This document shows positions 29,064 through 40,370 of a stretch of DNA of 64,000 bases, one piece after another. The stretch spans positions 238,501-302,500 of the forward strand of contig CM000687.1 of assembly GCA_000149225.2 (NCBI GenBank), read 5' to 3'. This stretch comes from Lachancea kluyveri NRRL Y-12651 (taxonomy: Eukaryota; Ascomycota; Saccharomycetes; Saccharomycetales; Saccharomycetaceae). A model generated the notes under the pieces. It worked only from the letters and a program-made list of their open reading frames with translations. It had not been told where the DNA came from and did not search any database. The position numbers were made by a program, and so were the translations under genes. How positions within the stretch are numbered: the first letter of the stretch is position 1; the number at the start of each line of letters is the position of its first letter.

Positions 29064-30782
29064 TCACGCATCTTGTTTTACTGGCGGATAATTTTCACCA
29101 GTCTTTGAGTTATATAAGATGATACCATTTTCTTTAGCAGCTTTTCTCTCATCACGTTTGTAAAACCACAGCACAACCAGCGTCCATACGGATAGACAGA
29201 ATGAAGCAACTGCGGTCCAAGTGAAACCTTTCAGGTAACGTGGTGCTTCAGGAGTCTTCCAAACCAAAACTGAGATCCAGGCAGTGGATGTTTGTGCCAA
29301 CATATTCATAATGACCAAGGTGACAGCTCTTGCCTGTGCATCTTTACGACAGATATCGTTTTGCCACGAATATAAGACTGGCGCCATAGCCCAACCAAAG
29401 TACTGCAGCATGAATGCATACCACTTGGCACCTTCAGGAACATCCCAAACAGCCAAAATCACGTTACCCATAAAATTAAATACCTGTGTGAAAATGATGG
29501 CACCCCATCTAGAGTGAGACTTATCAGCAAAAACACCAGTCACGAACAGGTAAACCATACCTAAACCAGGAGTAATCATACTCAATTTATTCAACTTAGG
29601 GATAGAATATTTTTTCAAAGACTTCAACCATAGTAAGTAGGCACCCGAGGAGCCATTGTTATTGTTCCAGCAGAAAATGTTCCATAATGTTAGAATGTAA
29701 ACTTTCCAATCAAAAACGATTCTCTTCCAGACTTCAAGGTCAAAGACTTTGGATGCAAAGTCGGATTTTTCAGTATTGTTTTCTTTCAACCTCTTTCTTG
29801 CTAATCTAATTTCATCGTCGGTGAGGAAAATGGAGTAGCAGTTATATGGGTCACCTGGCAGCATATAGAAACCTAAGATACCAATGACAATAGAAACAAT
29901 TGCATCAATGATGAAATTCCATCTCCAACCAGATAACCCATTAACACCATCTAGAGATGCAAAAACAGCGGATTGAATACCACCGGCGGACAATATACCA
30001 GCATATTGACCTAAATAGTAGAAAGCAGAACGGCGAACCATTTCGTCGTGTTTGTAGAAGCAGCCAAACAAATATTGGTAGGCTAGGTAGGCAGGCGCTT
30101 CAAAGGCACCGATAAAGAATCTAATTGCTTTTAAATGTGGAACAGAATCCACTTGGGATGCACCGATGGTTAATATTGACCAACAAATATCTAATGCTGG
30201 TAGCAGGTAGTTTAATGGAACTTTATTTAGGAAGAAAAGGAATGGTATCTGAAAGATAATATTACCAACTGTGAACATAACCTGGGTTTGGACCAAGTCG
30301 TTGCCTTTAAATTTCAGCTCCTCCTTCATACCGGAAACGTAGGCATTGTTCAAGTTTACTGTGTCCAAGTACTTGACCCAATACGCCATACAAGAGTAGA
30401 ATGCAAGCAAAACATCCAACTTTAACAACAGTTTCTTCTCTGCAGCCGGCGTACCTGGGTTGAACCACTGCCACCATTTATTACTTTTGGCTTGCTTTTT
30501 AGTGATACGATATTCCTGCTCATCAAAAAACTTCCACCAGTTCCTGCCAGCCTCATCTCTATATTCCAATCCATTCGAATCAACGATAATGTCCTCAGTC
30601 GATACTGTTTGCTCGCCTACGCTCTCGCTTTCCTTGACAATGTCATTAGATGAATATTTTTCAGTAGCCTTTGGTTGTTCTTCACTTTCTTCAAAGTCTT
30701 CAACCTGTCTTCTGACTGGGATGAATCCCCATTTCAGGCGCTTCCAAGGATCGACTATGAGTTCTTTGGCAAGAGCGGACAT
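29064..30782 (-). CDS. SEO1: Allantoate-permease-family transporter Seo1
   Basis: 572 residues from the ATG at 30782. It has a long hydrophilic N-terminus, then about 12 hydrophobic segments of the major facilitator fold. It matches S. cerevisiae Seo1 along its whole length, for example [57 protein letters not shown] and [17 protein letters not shown]. Seo1 belongs to the Dal5 anion:cation symporter group and is linked to resistance to ethionine sulfoxide, so a sulphur-containing or organic-acid substrate is likely but unproven. In S. cerevisiae SEO1 is subtelomeric (YAL067C); here it is internal, between SGS1 and GCV2. It converges on SGS1 with only 98 bases between stop codons. Confidence 0.93.
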   Translation of the reverse strand: MSALAKELIVDPWKRLKWGFIPVRRQVEDFEESEEQPKATEKYSSNDIVKESESVGEQTVSTEDIIVDSNGLEYRDEAGRNWWKFFDEQEYRITKKQAKSNKWWQWFNPGTPAAEKKLLLKLDVLLAFYSCMAYWVKYLDTVNLNNAYVSGMKEELKFKGNDLVQTQVMFTVGNIIFQIPFLFFLNKVPLNYLLPALDICWSILTIGASQVDSVPHLKAIRFFIGAFEAPAYLAYQYLFGCFYKHDEMVRRSAFYYLGQYAGILSAGGIQSAVFASLDGVNGLSGWRWNFIIDAIVSIVIGILGFYMLPGDPYNCYSIFLTDDEIRLARKRLKENNTEKSDFASKVFDLEVWKRIVFDWKVYILTLWNIFCWNNNNGSSGAYLLWLKSLKKYSIPKLNKLSMITPGLGMVYLFVTGVFADKSHSRWGAIIFTQVFNFMGNVILAVWDVPEGAKWYAFMLQYFGWAMAPVLYSWQNDICRKDAQARAVTLVIMNMLAQTSTAWISVLVWKTPEAPRYLKGFTWTAVASFCLSVWTLVVLWFYKRDERKAAKENGIILYNSKTGENYPPVKQDA

Positions 30783-31678
30783 TTCAATGATATGTATTTT
30801 GAAGGAAAAAGGAAGGATAAGTAAAGATTGACAATTACATAGAGAATTGAAGACTCTTTTTATATATTTCTACGGCTATCGGAAAGATTTTTCAAGTGTA
30901 ATGATGACTGCCGATCTAAAATGCAATCTTCGGATTATACATCGGTAACCATTCGATGAAGGTTTTGCGATGAGCACTATTGACCCACGACACATTCAAG
31001 CCCATGCCAAGAGCGCCACAGTCTTTCTTGTCTTGGCCGTTGTATTTTCTCGGTATATCGCAGTGCCGAGCTATTGCGCTCGAGCGGATTGGATTATATA
31101 ATCAATACGTAGACTAATGATAAAATTTTTAAAGACAATTCTCTGGCACTTGTTTTTTGTAAAGTTGACAGTCAACGATGAGCCGCCGATTTATCCAGAA
31201 AAAAAGGCCCTGTCTCTAGCAGCCAGAGAATCCGGTAGCGTACAAATAAACGGCTGTCTAATGCAGCCAACTGACGGCTTCTCACTTGAGTTGAAGTTAA
31301 TGCAGCGGTTCTAACATGCTACTTCCTTCCTACTTCTTCTTCTTCTGTTTAAGCTGGGCGCGCCACAGTTCGTAATCGGAATTGTACGATAACGTTTGGC
31401 AGCTTCATGCTCCTCCTCTTCCTCCACGCAGATATTTCTATCTCAACAACCTTGCCAACCTTGCCAACCTCGGGAGACAAACACAGAGGTAGTTGTTTTT
31501 CTGAACGGCTGAACAAGTAGAGTATGTGAGTGTACATACGCGCGTAATCCCACGTGACATGAGTGTATCTTCCGTACCAACTAATGCTGTCAATTGAGCT
31601 AATTAACAGATTCAAAATTCTATGAGCTAAAATTAGGTAGTATACAGTACTTAGTACGAATGATGTGAGCGAAAACAA
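30783..31678. promoter_or_regulatory. SEO1 upstream region with sulphur-type motifs
   Basis: About 900 bases. CCACAGT at 31016-31022 and again at 31363-31369 resembles the core of Met31/Met32 sites. CACGTG at 31551-31556 is a Cbf1-type site, though it is nearer to the GCV2 3' end. No gene is recognised. Confidence 0.4.
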
Positions 31679-34600
31679 TTATGCATCGTTGGCAACCTCT
31701 TCTACGGAAGGGCATGTACACATTAAGTTCATGTCACCGTATGTGTCATCTAATCTAGAAACTGGAGGCCAAAACTTGTTATACTTTAGATATGGCAATG
31801 GGTATGCGGCTTCCTCTCTGGAATATCCCCTAGTCTCCCAGTCTTTGCTGACGATCAGATCTTCCAGAGAATGAGGAGCGTTCTTTAGAACTTGGCCTCT
31901 GCTGTCGCCTGCAATGAATAATTCGATCTCATTCTTAATCGAAATCATTGCGTCGATAAACCTATCTAATTCTTCCATGTTTTCTGATTCGGTAGGTTCC
32001 ACCATCAGGGTACCTGGAACTGGGAAGGCCAATGTTGGAGCATGGAAACCATAATCTTGCAATCTTTTTGCAATGTCAATGGCCTCGACGCCTTTGGATT
32101 TGTAGGCTCTCAGATCGATGATAAACTCATGGGCACAGTTCTTGATATCATTTTGTTCGTTGACAAACATAATGTCGTAGTGTGACTTTAATCTGGTCAT
32201 CATGTAGTTAGCGTTCAGCATTGCAACCACTGAAGAAAATGGCAGGCCCTTGGACCCCATCATCTTAATGTACGCATAGGAGATTGGCAAAATTAAAGCA
32301 CTGCCGTAGGGAGCACTAGAAACGGAGGCGATGCTTTTCTCGGTGCCAATTCCAGTGATCATTTCGACGACATCGTGCTTGGGTAAAAATGGTGCCAAAT
32401 GATCCTTGACACAGATTGGGCCGACACCAGGACCACCACCGCCATGGGGAATGGAAAAGGTCTTGTGCAAGTTCAAATGACAAACATCTGCTCCTAAATC
32501 ACCTGGTGATGTCAAACCAACCTGGGCGTTCATGTTGGCACCATCCAAATAGACTTGGCCATTATGTTCATGAACAATATCAATAGCGTCTCTCACGCCG
32601 GGTTCAAACAAACCATACGTTGAAGGATAAGTAATCATCACGGCAGCTAAATTGTCCTTATGCTTTTCAGCTTTGGCTTTCAGGTCAACCAAGTCTAGTG
32701 AGCCGTCATTTAAACAGTTCACAGGAATAACTTTCATACCACACATGGCAGCTGAAGCAGGGTTTGTACCATGGGCGGATATTGGTATCAGGCAAATGTC
32801 ACGGTTGGTCTCGCCTTTGGATTCAAAGTATGACTTAATGACCCTCAGACCAGTATATTCACCTTGTGCACCAGAATTTGGTTGTAAAGAAACAGAGTCG
32901 AAACCCGTTATATCAGCCAAGTCTTTCTCCAAAGATGTGATAAGCTCTTTATAACCTTGAGCTTGTTCCACTGGTTGGAACGGGTGGATGTTGGAAAACT
33001 GAGGCCAAGTAATTGGCATCATTTCTACTGTGGAGTTTAATTTCATAGTACAAGAGCCTAACGGTATCATGGAGTTAGCAAGAGAAATATCACGGCTTTG
33101 CAAGCGATGTAAGTATCTCAACATAGCAGTTTCGGTGTGGTGTATGTTAAAGACTTCGTTAGTCAGGATAGCATCAGTACGAGCCAATTCTTCTGGGAAG
33201 GAGGGCAATTCGGTTGGCAGATTAGTCGATGAGCCAAACAAGTCAGCCAATTTCTTCAAATCTTCCTCTGAGATAGTTTCATCTAAAGATACGGAAATGG
33301 TGGTTTCGTCTACAGTGTAGACGTTAATCGCATAGCGTTCATATGCGTTTTTCACAAAAGCCTGAGCACTAATTCCAGTTAATTTAACTGTCAATGTGTC
33401 AAACCAGCTGTCGTTGGCTAGACTATGAGGTCCTTCTTGAATCTTTGAGGCCAATATGGTCGTGAAGCCATATATTCTTTTGGCAATATCTTTCAAACCT
33501 TCTGGACCGTGGTAGACACAGTAGCTGGCTGCAATGTTGGCCAGTAGAGCCTGGGCGGTACATATGTTAGATGTAGCTTTATCACGTTTGATGTGCTGTT
33601 CCCTGGTTTGTAAAGCTAAACGCAGGGCCGGTTTGTCTAAACGGTCCTTAGAAACACCAACAATTCTTCCAGGAATCTTTCTGTTCAGCTTATCGATAAC
33701 GGCGAAAAAAGCAGCATGAGGACCACCGTAACCCAAGGGAACACCAAATCTTTGAGAAGAACCGAGAACAATATCAGCACCGAATTGAGCTGGCGGCTTC
33801 AGCAAAGTTAGCGCCATTAAATCAGAAGCAACACTCAGTAGTGCTTTATTTGAGTGCAGAATATCGGCAATAGTTTGCACATTGTTGCCTGGAATGATAG
33901 AACCATCGGTAGCAGGATACTGTATTAGACAACCACTTATTTTTTTGTCACTTAGAATTTTCTTAGTTGCAGCAAGATCAAATGTATCAACTTCAACCAG
34001 CTCAATCCCAAATGGCTCTGCTCTGGTTTTTAAAACAGACTTGGTTTGTGGATGTAACCTCTTGTCGACAGCGTACTTAGACTTCTTCCGCTTTGCCATG
34101 TTATATGACAGAAGCATAGCTTCACCGGCTGCTGTACCTTCATCTAACAGGGAAGCGTTGGCAACTGGCAAACCGGTTAAGTCAGAAACAACAGTTTGAA
34201 AGTTAAGTAAAGACTCCAACCTCCCTTGAGAGATCTCCGGTTGATATGGAGTATAAGAAGTGTACCATTCAGGACATTCTAGTAAATTTCTCTGAATGAC
34301 TGGCGGCAGTATGGTACCATAGTAGCCTTTGCCGATGAGGTTTTTAACCTGATAGATGTTTTTGTTGGCAATTTTTTCCAGATGTTCCAACATCTGCTGC
34401 TCTGTATAGCCTTGTGGAGGAGAGTCTAATTTTAACGGACGTTTGACCAAGATTTTTGGTGGCACAACGCTTGTGATGAAGTTATCCAAATCAGAGTAGC
34501 CCATTGTTTTTAGCATATCTTTGACGTTGTTTGGGGACGGGCCCAAATGACGTCTTTGGAAATTGTCTAGAGGACCCAAGGACTTGCTGTCTGGAGTAAA

Positions 34601-34711
34601 TATGGCCTTAAACTGTGCAGAAGAAACATTGGCGACTTGTTTAGTCAACGAGGATGCTGAGAACTTTCTTGCGATGACTCCGTAACGCAGTGACACTCTT
34701 GATCTTAACAT
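31679..34711 (-). CDS. GCV2: Glycine decarboxylase P-protein
   Basis: 1010 residues (S. cerevisiae 1034) from the ATG at 34711. The start is a basic presequence for the mitochondrial matrix. Two homologous PLP-fold halves follow. The pyridoxal-phosphate lysine is in [16 protein letters not shown], near residue 749. The opening [17 protein letters not shown] is a P-protein hallmark. It catalyses the first step of glycine cleavage: decarboxylation of glycine and transfer of the aminomethyl group to H-protein lipoamide. Regulation by one-carbon and amino-acid supply is known for the family, and a Gcn4/Bas1-type box lies upstream. It is the orthologue of YMR189W. Confidence 0.97.
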   Translation of the reverse strand: MLRSRVSLRYGVIARKFSASSLTKQVANVSSAQFKAIFTPDSKSLGPLDNFQRRHLGPSPNNVKDMLKTMGYSDLDNFITSVVPPKILVKRPLKLDSPPQGYTEQQMLEHLEKIANKNIYQVKNLIGKGYYGTILPPVIQRNLLECPEWYTSYTPYQPEISQGRLESLLNFQTVVSDLTGLPVANASLLDEGTAAGEAMLLSYNMAKRKKSKYAVDKRLHPQTKSVLKTRAEPFGIELVEVDTFDLAATKKILSDKKISGCLIQYPATDGSIIPGNNVQTIADILHSNKALLSVASDLMALTLLKPPAQFGADIVLGSSQRFGVPLGYGGPHAAFFAVIDKLNRKIPGRIVGVSKDRLDKPALRLALQTREQHIKRDKATSNICTAQALLANIAASYCVYHGPEGLKDIAKRIYGFTTILASKIQEGPHSLANDSWFDTLTVKLTGISAQAFVKNAYERYAINVYTVDETTISVSLDETISEEDLKKLADLFGSSTNLPTELPSFPEELARTDAILTNEVFNIHHTETAMLRYLHRLQSRDISLANSMIPLGSCTMKLNSTVEMMPITWPQFSNIHPFQPVEQAQGYKELITSLEKDLADITGFDSVSLQPNSGAQGEYTGLRVIKSYFESKGETNRDICLIPISAHGTNPASAAMCGMKVIPVNCLNDGSLDLVDLKAKAEKHKDNLAAVMITYPSTYGLFEPGVRDAIDIVHEHNGQVYLDGANMNAQVGLTSPGDLGADVCHLNLHKTFSIPHGGGGPGVGPICVKDHLAPFLPKHDVVEMITGIGTEKSIASVSSAPYGSALILPISYAYIKMMGSKGLPFSSVVAMLNANYMMTRLKSHYDIMFVNEQNDIKNCAHEFIIDLRAYKSKGVEAIDIAKRLQDYGFHAPTLAFPVPGTLMVEPTESENMEELDRFIDAMISIKNEIELFIAGDSRGQVLKNAPHSLEDLIVSKDWETRGYSREEAAYPLPYLKYNKFWPPVSRLDDTYGDMNLMCTCPSVEEVANDA

Positions 34712-36594
34712 TTACAAGATAGGCAGGCAGATAAGCTCGTTGGTTGTAAGCAAAACCCACAAAAATACGTATACATCACATGTAAGTTTCCAATGTGCTC
34801 CTTATATATACTGAGCTGTCCCGGACCAAAGACTACCCGTGCAATCTAAGATATTCGACTCGTGTTTGGTTGTTTGATCCCAAACGAGTCTTCCCCCATC
34901 GGCGTCCTGAGTCAGATACGCTTCTGTAGTTGACTCCTATACCGGTCGCTGTTGACGAAAATGTACCGGAATTGAAAGAGTATGGGAGATATTATACTTT
35001 TAATTTGAGCAGCAAGACAATTTTATTGCAGGAAAAAATTCCACAAGACTACTGGATATCCAAGTTGTACACTATTCTTTTATCTCACTCGCCTTCACTG
35101 CCTAGTCTCTAGCTACCTAGCGAATTTAAACCTGTTTTCTGTTATCGCTTTCTTCTTCCAACGGAGTCAGCAATGACTGCACAGCCAGTAATCTGTGGGT
35201 TGCGCTTTTCTTTTTTTTCCTATACCAATGCGGTTGCGTATTCAGTGGATCGTGCTCTATCATGTGATTTAGTAAATACTGGTGTACGCATAGTGGACTT
35301 GGATGTTAAGTAGCAGTTTTCTTTTTAAGTTATCAAATGGGCTTCTTTCACATCAGTGATCATCTCTTCATTTTTATCATTGAATCCATCTGAAGTTTTC
35401 TGGTCTTTACTGTCACAATACATGCTCATTTTCTTTTTTTTCTTACCCTTTTTTACGTAATGACAGCTCTAGTGACGCCAAGTATTGTTGAAACGGTCCA
35501 AAGCTTGAAACATGAAAACTGAAAGTGTATAAAATGTCATAGTTTGTGCTTTTCTTTGGCACCCGGAGTAGTGACGTATTTTTTTATTTTCTTTTTGGCT
35601 TTTCAAGTAGTTGTGCTAAACATGCGCTGTGATCTGTTTGCACACCTTCAGGACCAGTCACCTTCTTATTATGTTCGAGTTTTCAGGCAATCTGTACCAA
35701 AAACAAAGCAAAGCGAAGCGAAAAGTGTTGAAGCTTATGGAGATTTCTCTAGCAGATTCTAAACTGGGTGGGAATGTGATACAAATAACTGATATGTCAG
35801 GTGATCTGGCTTAGCGAACTTCGAGAAGATGGATATTTGCAGCTTAAGGTTTTCTACCTCTGCTAATGTTGAGATGCAAGTAACGCCAAGGGAGAGGACG
35901 CTGCGTGTGTGAAGAGGCTGTGTGTGAAATACCTTTTATACCGGCGTGGCAGAACTTTGATACAACCCATGCTCCCTATGCGCACGTCCGTCCAAATTAG
36001 CGGTGACACATTTTACTCTGAAATGAGCTTAGTGATGTAGAATGTCTATGCTCTACCAGCGCTAAAGTGTTAGGTAAGCACTGCAAGAGTAAAAATACTC
36101 GGAAAAAGGTACAGAAGCATCAGTGTGTACAATAGACACTCTATGCTCAAAACGTCCAATTTTAATGAATCCACGGATAAATTTCTCGAGAGGCTCTGGC
36201 ACTTTTGAAGATTATATCACCGTTTAATTAATACCGAGTTCACAAGTTGCAACCTTGACGGAAAGTTTTGTGTAGATATGGAGCTCAGTTGGGAAGCATT
36301 GAAGCTATGCGTGAGAAGCATGTAGCAGTTGCCGAATAGTATATGCTCGTTGTAAATGTAACCGGTGTGATGTTAGATAATTGGCTCTACCATGCCAATA
36401 AGTTCACCCATGGGTGTATATTGCGTGGCTAATTATACTAATGGGCTGCTCATCGCATCGCTTGGTAGTGCGAAAATTCACATGCTAACGCACCATACAT
36501 GTGCACTGTTGCGTTGGTTTAAGGTTTCTTGTATGCACATATCCACCTATTTTACATACTCTAGAATAATGTGCTACTTCAGTCTTTATTATGG
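34712..36594. other. Long GCV2 upstream region
   Basis: 1.9 kb between GCV2 and the 3' end of the WD40 gene, the longest gene-poor stretch in the window. Only short frames occur, several with non-ATG starts (for example TTG at 34930), and none is convincing. No tRNA boxes were recognised. Confidence 0.45.
34908..34914. promoter_or_regulatory. Gcn4/Bas1-type site upstream of GCV2
   Basis: A perfect TGAGTCA (reverse TGACTCA) about 200 bases upstream of the GCV2 ATG, with a further TGACTC at 34931-34936. S. cerevisiae GCV genes are controlled through such TGACTC boxes by Gcn4 and Bas1. Confidence 0.6.
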
Positions 36595-37842
36595 CTAACA
36601 TCTTACAGACATGAACTGTTTACCCGTATTCATACCAAACCAGTCTCCTTGGGGCCTCCAGGCAATATTGTTGATTTCTGCAGCATCGTTATATGCAAAC
36701 TTGGGTGTTTCCAACGAATGAACGACATTGTTGGTATTCCATTTACTCGTCGCCGCTCCGGAATGGTGTAACCAGGAATTGATATCCCAGTATAACACCT
36801 GGCAGTCATCCCCACATGTTAGCAGTACATTCCGTTGAGTTGGATGCCATCTCATCTGATTCACTGCGCTACTGTGCCCCTCTAAAGTTAAAATTGGTGA
36901 GCCAGGATATCTCATATCCAATATGAGTACCGCATTGGAATCTTGGGTGAAAGTTGCAACAACGTTTGGATCAAATGGCGAGGGCTCTAGGCGCAGTAAA
37001 GCTGTATGGTTCGTACCGTCTTCGTTACCGCCAACGTTACCCTCACCACTGCTTTTTACAGTACCGCTAGTCAAACCGGCAAGTGGCTCGTAGATTATTG
37101 TGCTGTGTGCCAAGCACCTGAGATCAAATACCCGAACGCTCCCGTCACCCCCACAACTGGCAAACAATTGTGTAGAATTGGTCAAGAATTTCACGTCGTA
37201 GACCTCGCTATCATGCGCAATTAACTGGGTCTTGACGTAGTTCGAAGACTGTAAATCCCATACTGTACAAGTTGTATCGATAGAGCTTGAAATTATAAGG
37301 TTTGTATCCACAGAATTCCAGTCAAAGGAGGTCACTGGAGGCAAACTACCCAATGCGGCGCTAGCAGTACTGCCATTCGATTGTTTGGAATACTTGCAAA
37401 GACTTAGATTTAATTGCTCTTGTAAAGAATCTCCAACTGACCAAATCCTCAGACTGTCAGAACAGGTAGCTAACTTTCCTCCACCTTTGGGCAACCATTG
37501 ACACCTTGTTACCGGGTATGTTACATTGCATTCGAATAATTTATCCCAAGTCACCAAGTCTTCTGAATGGATCACCTGTAACTTGTTGAAACTATCTTCT
37601 TTGTACGACCCTAGAGCAACATAATCTTCTTCATTCCAATCCAGTGCGAAAAGGGGGTAGTGTGACTCGTAGTAACATGGCTTTGCCGATTGCTGCGTCT
37701 TATACATCATGGGGGATTGCCTCGTATAATACGGCGACGTTGTGGTTCCAGCTGCCGCTGCTGTGGAAATAGAGAGGTTTGCTGGCCGCTGGTAGCTGCC
37801 AAAAGAAATTGAACTACGTTTTCCAGCTCTGAACGGGTCCAT
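36595..37842 (-). CDS. YPL247C: WD40-repeat protein (YPL247C orthologue, AN11/TTG1/DCAF7-like)
   Basis: 415 residues from the ATG at 37842. A short Ser-rich head is followed by WD repeats. Recognisable units include LFALDWNEEDYVALGSYKED, VTSFDWNSVDTNLIISSSID with TVWDLQS, SCGGDGSVRVFDLR, HSSAVNQMRWHP and LLTCGDDCQVLYWDI, about six to seven blades. This order fits the AN11/TTG1/DCAF7 family of seven-bladed scaffold proteins. The yeast protein has no settled function. S. cerevisiae YPL247C is longer (523). Position agrees, between GAL4 and RBD2 in chromosome XVI order. Confidence 0.88.
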   Translation of the reverse strand: MDPFRAGKRSSISFGSYQRPANLSISTAAAAGTTTSPYYTRQSPMMYKTQQSAKPCYYESHYPLFALDWNEEDYVALGSYKEDSFNKLQVIHSEDLVTWDKLFECNVTYPVTRCQWLPKGGGKLATCSDSLRIWSVGDSLQEQLNLSLCKYSKQSNGSTASAALGSLPPVTSFDWNSVDTNLIISSSIDTTCTVWDLQSSNYVKTQLIAHDSEVYDVKFLTNSTQLFASCGGDGSVRVFDLRCLAHSTIIYEPLAGLTSGTVKSSGEGNVGGNEDGTNHTALLRLEPSPFDPNVVATFTQDSNAVLILDMRYPGSPILTLEGHSSAVNQMRWHPTQRNVLLTCGDDCQVLYWDINSWLHHSGAATSKWNTNNVVHSLETPKFAYNDAAEINNIAWRPQGDWFGMNTGKQFMSVRC

Positions 37843-38252
37843 TGTAGATCGGGCTTTACCTGGATCAGAGTTCTTCTGGTGGTGAAAGCGGGGGTGAAGG
37901 TGTAGCTTATCTGTTTTTTCATATATGTACGCGACAGGATTCCATTTTTGCTACAACAAAGTACGAGTTTGACCCAATCATCAACCATACCGTTAAGAGC
38001 AATGGGAAAAACATATCAGCGTAAATACAGATGATACATATTATATGACAGTGTCGAATGCACTGCTTGGCTTCACTTCTATCTGTGATTTATACTTGTG
38101 AAACAAAAATATTTAAGAATTAATTAAAGGTCACATGATTATATATTTTGATACGAGGAATGTGAAAAATTTTTTAGGATATCAACCGAGATCGATGGAT
38201 TACAATACTATTGATAATCGTCAGTAGGAAAGTGGAAACTCTCATCAGTATA
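37843..38252. promoter_or_regulatory. Divergent promoter of the WD40 gene and MRPS17
   Basis: 410 bases between two ATGs. It is AT-rich in the MRPS17-proximal half. No gene is recognised. Confidence 0.45.
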
Positions 38253-38948
38253 ATGGCTCGTCAAAACTTTATTGGGCTTGTCGTCTCCCAGGGTAAAATG
38301 CATAGGACTGTGAAAGTGCGTGTTGAAACAAAAGTTTTCAATAAGAGCATCAACAAAGAGCTATTTCGCAGAAAGGACTATCTGGTCCACGATGAAATGG
38401 AGTTGTCTCGTGAAGGAGATTTGGTACGTATTGAAGCTACCAGGCCATTGTCCAAGCGTAAATTTTTTAGCGTTGCGGAAATTATTAAGAACAAAGGTCA
38501 GCAGTTTGCCTTATTCGAATCCCAAGCCAAGACTAATGTTGCAAAGGAAGAAACGGCAAGAACTGAGGAGTTCCTAAAGAGAAGACAAGAAAGGGAAGAA
38601 AACGATAGTATCCTACTCAAAGATATTCACAAGATTCAAAATGCATTGTCGAAGGGCGAAACCAGCCAGGAAATTGCTGAAATCAAAGAACGCTACGGTA
38701 TTCAAGATTTTTCTCCGGCGGCTCTAAAAGAGTTGTTAAAACTAGATATTGTTCAGCTAGAGAACGAGGTCTCCAGGCAACAGTCTGCTATCGATGAGAT
38801 TTCTAGTCAATTGAAGGAGCTATTGCGTGATGAAGAAAAGGCAACTGAGTTGCTGAAAAGCAAGGGTGTTGAGAACCCAGCTTCTTTAAAGAAAAACATC
38901 AGAAAAAATCTATTAAAAAAATATATTATGCAAGAAGCTTTGCAGTAG
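38253..38948 (+). CDS. MRPS17: Mitochondrial small-subunit ribosomal protein Mrps17 (uS17m)
   Basis: 231 residues from the ATG at 38253 (S. cerevisiae 237); an earlier in-frame TTG is ignored. The first ~90 residues are the uS17 beta-barrel ([20 protein letters not shown], then [25 protein letters not shown]). The rest is a long charged helical extension typical of the fungal mitochondrial protein. It is part of the mitochondrial 37S subunit. It is the orthologue of YMR188C. Confidence 0.93.
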   Translation: MARQNFIGLVVSQGKMHRTVKVRVETKVFNKSINKELFRRKDYLVHDEMELSREGDLVRIEATRPLSKRKFFSVAEIIKNKGQQFALFESQAKTNVAKEETARTEEFLKRRQEREENDSILLKDIHKIQNALSKGETSQEIAEIKERYGIQDFSPAALKELLKLDIVQLENEVSRQQSAIDEISSQLKELLRDEEKATELLKSKGVENPASLKKNIRKNLLKKYIMQEALQ

Positions 38949-39109
38949 ATAAAAGCGGTGTTATTTTGTAGATAAGACAATTTCCTGTATATATACCTAA
39001 GAACCGAGAAGAGCTCTCCTTATTTTCATGAACATTTAAGAAAAATAGGTAGTATCTGATAATTGGAAAAGAAAAGACGAGAAATGAGCCAAAATTTTCA
39101 ACGGGGTTT

Positions 39110-39984
39110 TCAAGTGCCCCCTAGTACTCTTCCTTGGCCTTGGAATGGGACCGACTCGTTATTGGTCAACGGCAAAACGTCGGTTGAATATATCGAAATA
39201 TATTCCTCACTCCTGTCAACCTCTTGCTCTCTATAATACTTGATTCCGAATGGGATTAAGTTAATCAACCAATCAAGTTTGCTTTCAATTGTAATGATTA
39301 TTTTCCTTGGAGGCACCAATTTTTCAAACCATGACTCCTTAACAGCTAGCGCATAACCCACCAATAGGCCTAAGGCGTGGCCCCAGAAGCTTGAACCTGG
39401 AACCATGATGGTCACAAACAGTAGCAGTAAGACAGGTAAATACTTGGTTGGCAGCGAATAAGATGAAAACAAATTGTAGCTTGGATGGTGTTTGGATTCC
39501 ATGTAGCTGAAATATCCGAATAGAGAAAAACACCATCCACTACTCCCAGCTGTATCTTGCTGTGGAAATAGAACCATACCCAGCAGACAATACAGTACTG
39601 CAGTAATTACGGCAAGTAAATTCAAAATGATTGCAGTATGCACAGTACCATGTTGTCTCTCGAATATCATCAATGGTACACTTAATGATAAAGTGTTGAA
39701 TAAAATATGAACAATTGATAGATGCGCCAGAGGATACAACGACAATCTGTTAACTGGTTCAATGAGTGTTAGTTAGTAGTTCATCAGAGCTCGAATTTGA
39801 GAGGTTGGGAGCAGGAGCTTCACATACGGTCTAGATTCTTTAATGCCCAAGGGTTCAACATGATGTGATCATTGACGTTGAATAGGCTGTTTGCTAAGAA
39901 CAATATCCACATAAATATAATCAGACCTGAGGTCAGGCCGGATGGTGGATGTCCTTGAGGTAGTACAGCTGATCTCCAGTTCAT
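39110..39984 (-). CDS. RBD2: Rhomboid protease Rbd2 (spliced)
   Basis: Exon 1 is 39984-39828 and begins MNWRSAVLPQGHPPSGLTSG, like S. cerevisiae Rbd2. Exon 2 is 39753-39110. Splicing gives 266 residues (S. cerevisiae 262) and rebuilds LNRLSLYPLAHLS at the junction, against SRLSLYPLIHLS in S. cerevisiae. The rhomboid catalytic serine is in GSSGWCF (about residue 124) and the histidine in FWGHALGL (about 178). There are several membrane segments. Rbd2 is a Golgi/endosomal intramembrane protease. It is the orthologue of YPL246C, whose S. cerevisiae gene has no intron as far as I recall. An annotation without splicing would lose the first ~55 residues. Confidence 0.93.
39754..39827 (-). other. 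RBD2: RBD2 spliceosomal intron
   Basis: 74 nt on the minus strand: GTATGT donor at 39827-39822, TACTAAC branch site near 39778-39772, and a CAG acceptor ending at 39754. Only this acceptor, not the next AG eight bases on, keeps the frame and the homology. Confidence 0.92.
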
Positions 39985-40370
39985 CTTTTCTGTTAGTTTT
40001 CCAAGGAGCTTTTCGGTTATACGTGGTGATGCCTAAAATCTTCGAATATTTTTTCTTATCCTTCAAAAAAAACTCGCAAAATGTTCAAAATTAAGAATAG
40101 CCGGAATAGTTGGAATTCTACAGGCCATCGAGCTCAGTGGGTTTGTAAACTTTCAACAACCGTCAACATTTATATGTCTTTACCAAAAAACTATATGCCA
40201 GAGTCATTTGGCAAAATTAAGGGTACTTTGGCTGTTTTACCAAATATATTCTCATGTCAAAGATTATCTTTGTCCTGCACTTTTCTTAAGGCCGACGATT
40301 CTTTCGGAGTATATAAGTAGTGAGCTCGAATCGCTGTCTTTTTAGCATCATCACTCTTAGAGAACATTTA
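39985..40370. promoter_or_regulatory. Divergent RBD2/YPL245W promoter region
   Basis: 386 bases between two starts. An ATG-started frame of 79 codons (40081-40320, +) occupies most of it, but its product has no recognisable feature. It would lie upstream of YPL245W in another frame. Confidence 0.4.

Noticed and set aside
34930-35112. 60-codon frame upstream of GCV2
   Set aside because: It starts at TTG with no in-frame ATG and no family similarity.
40081-40320. 79-codon ATG frame between RBD2 and YPL245W
   Set aside because: It is in a different frame from YPL245W, no intron signals join them, and the product is not protein-like enough. It may only be leader sequence.
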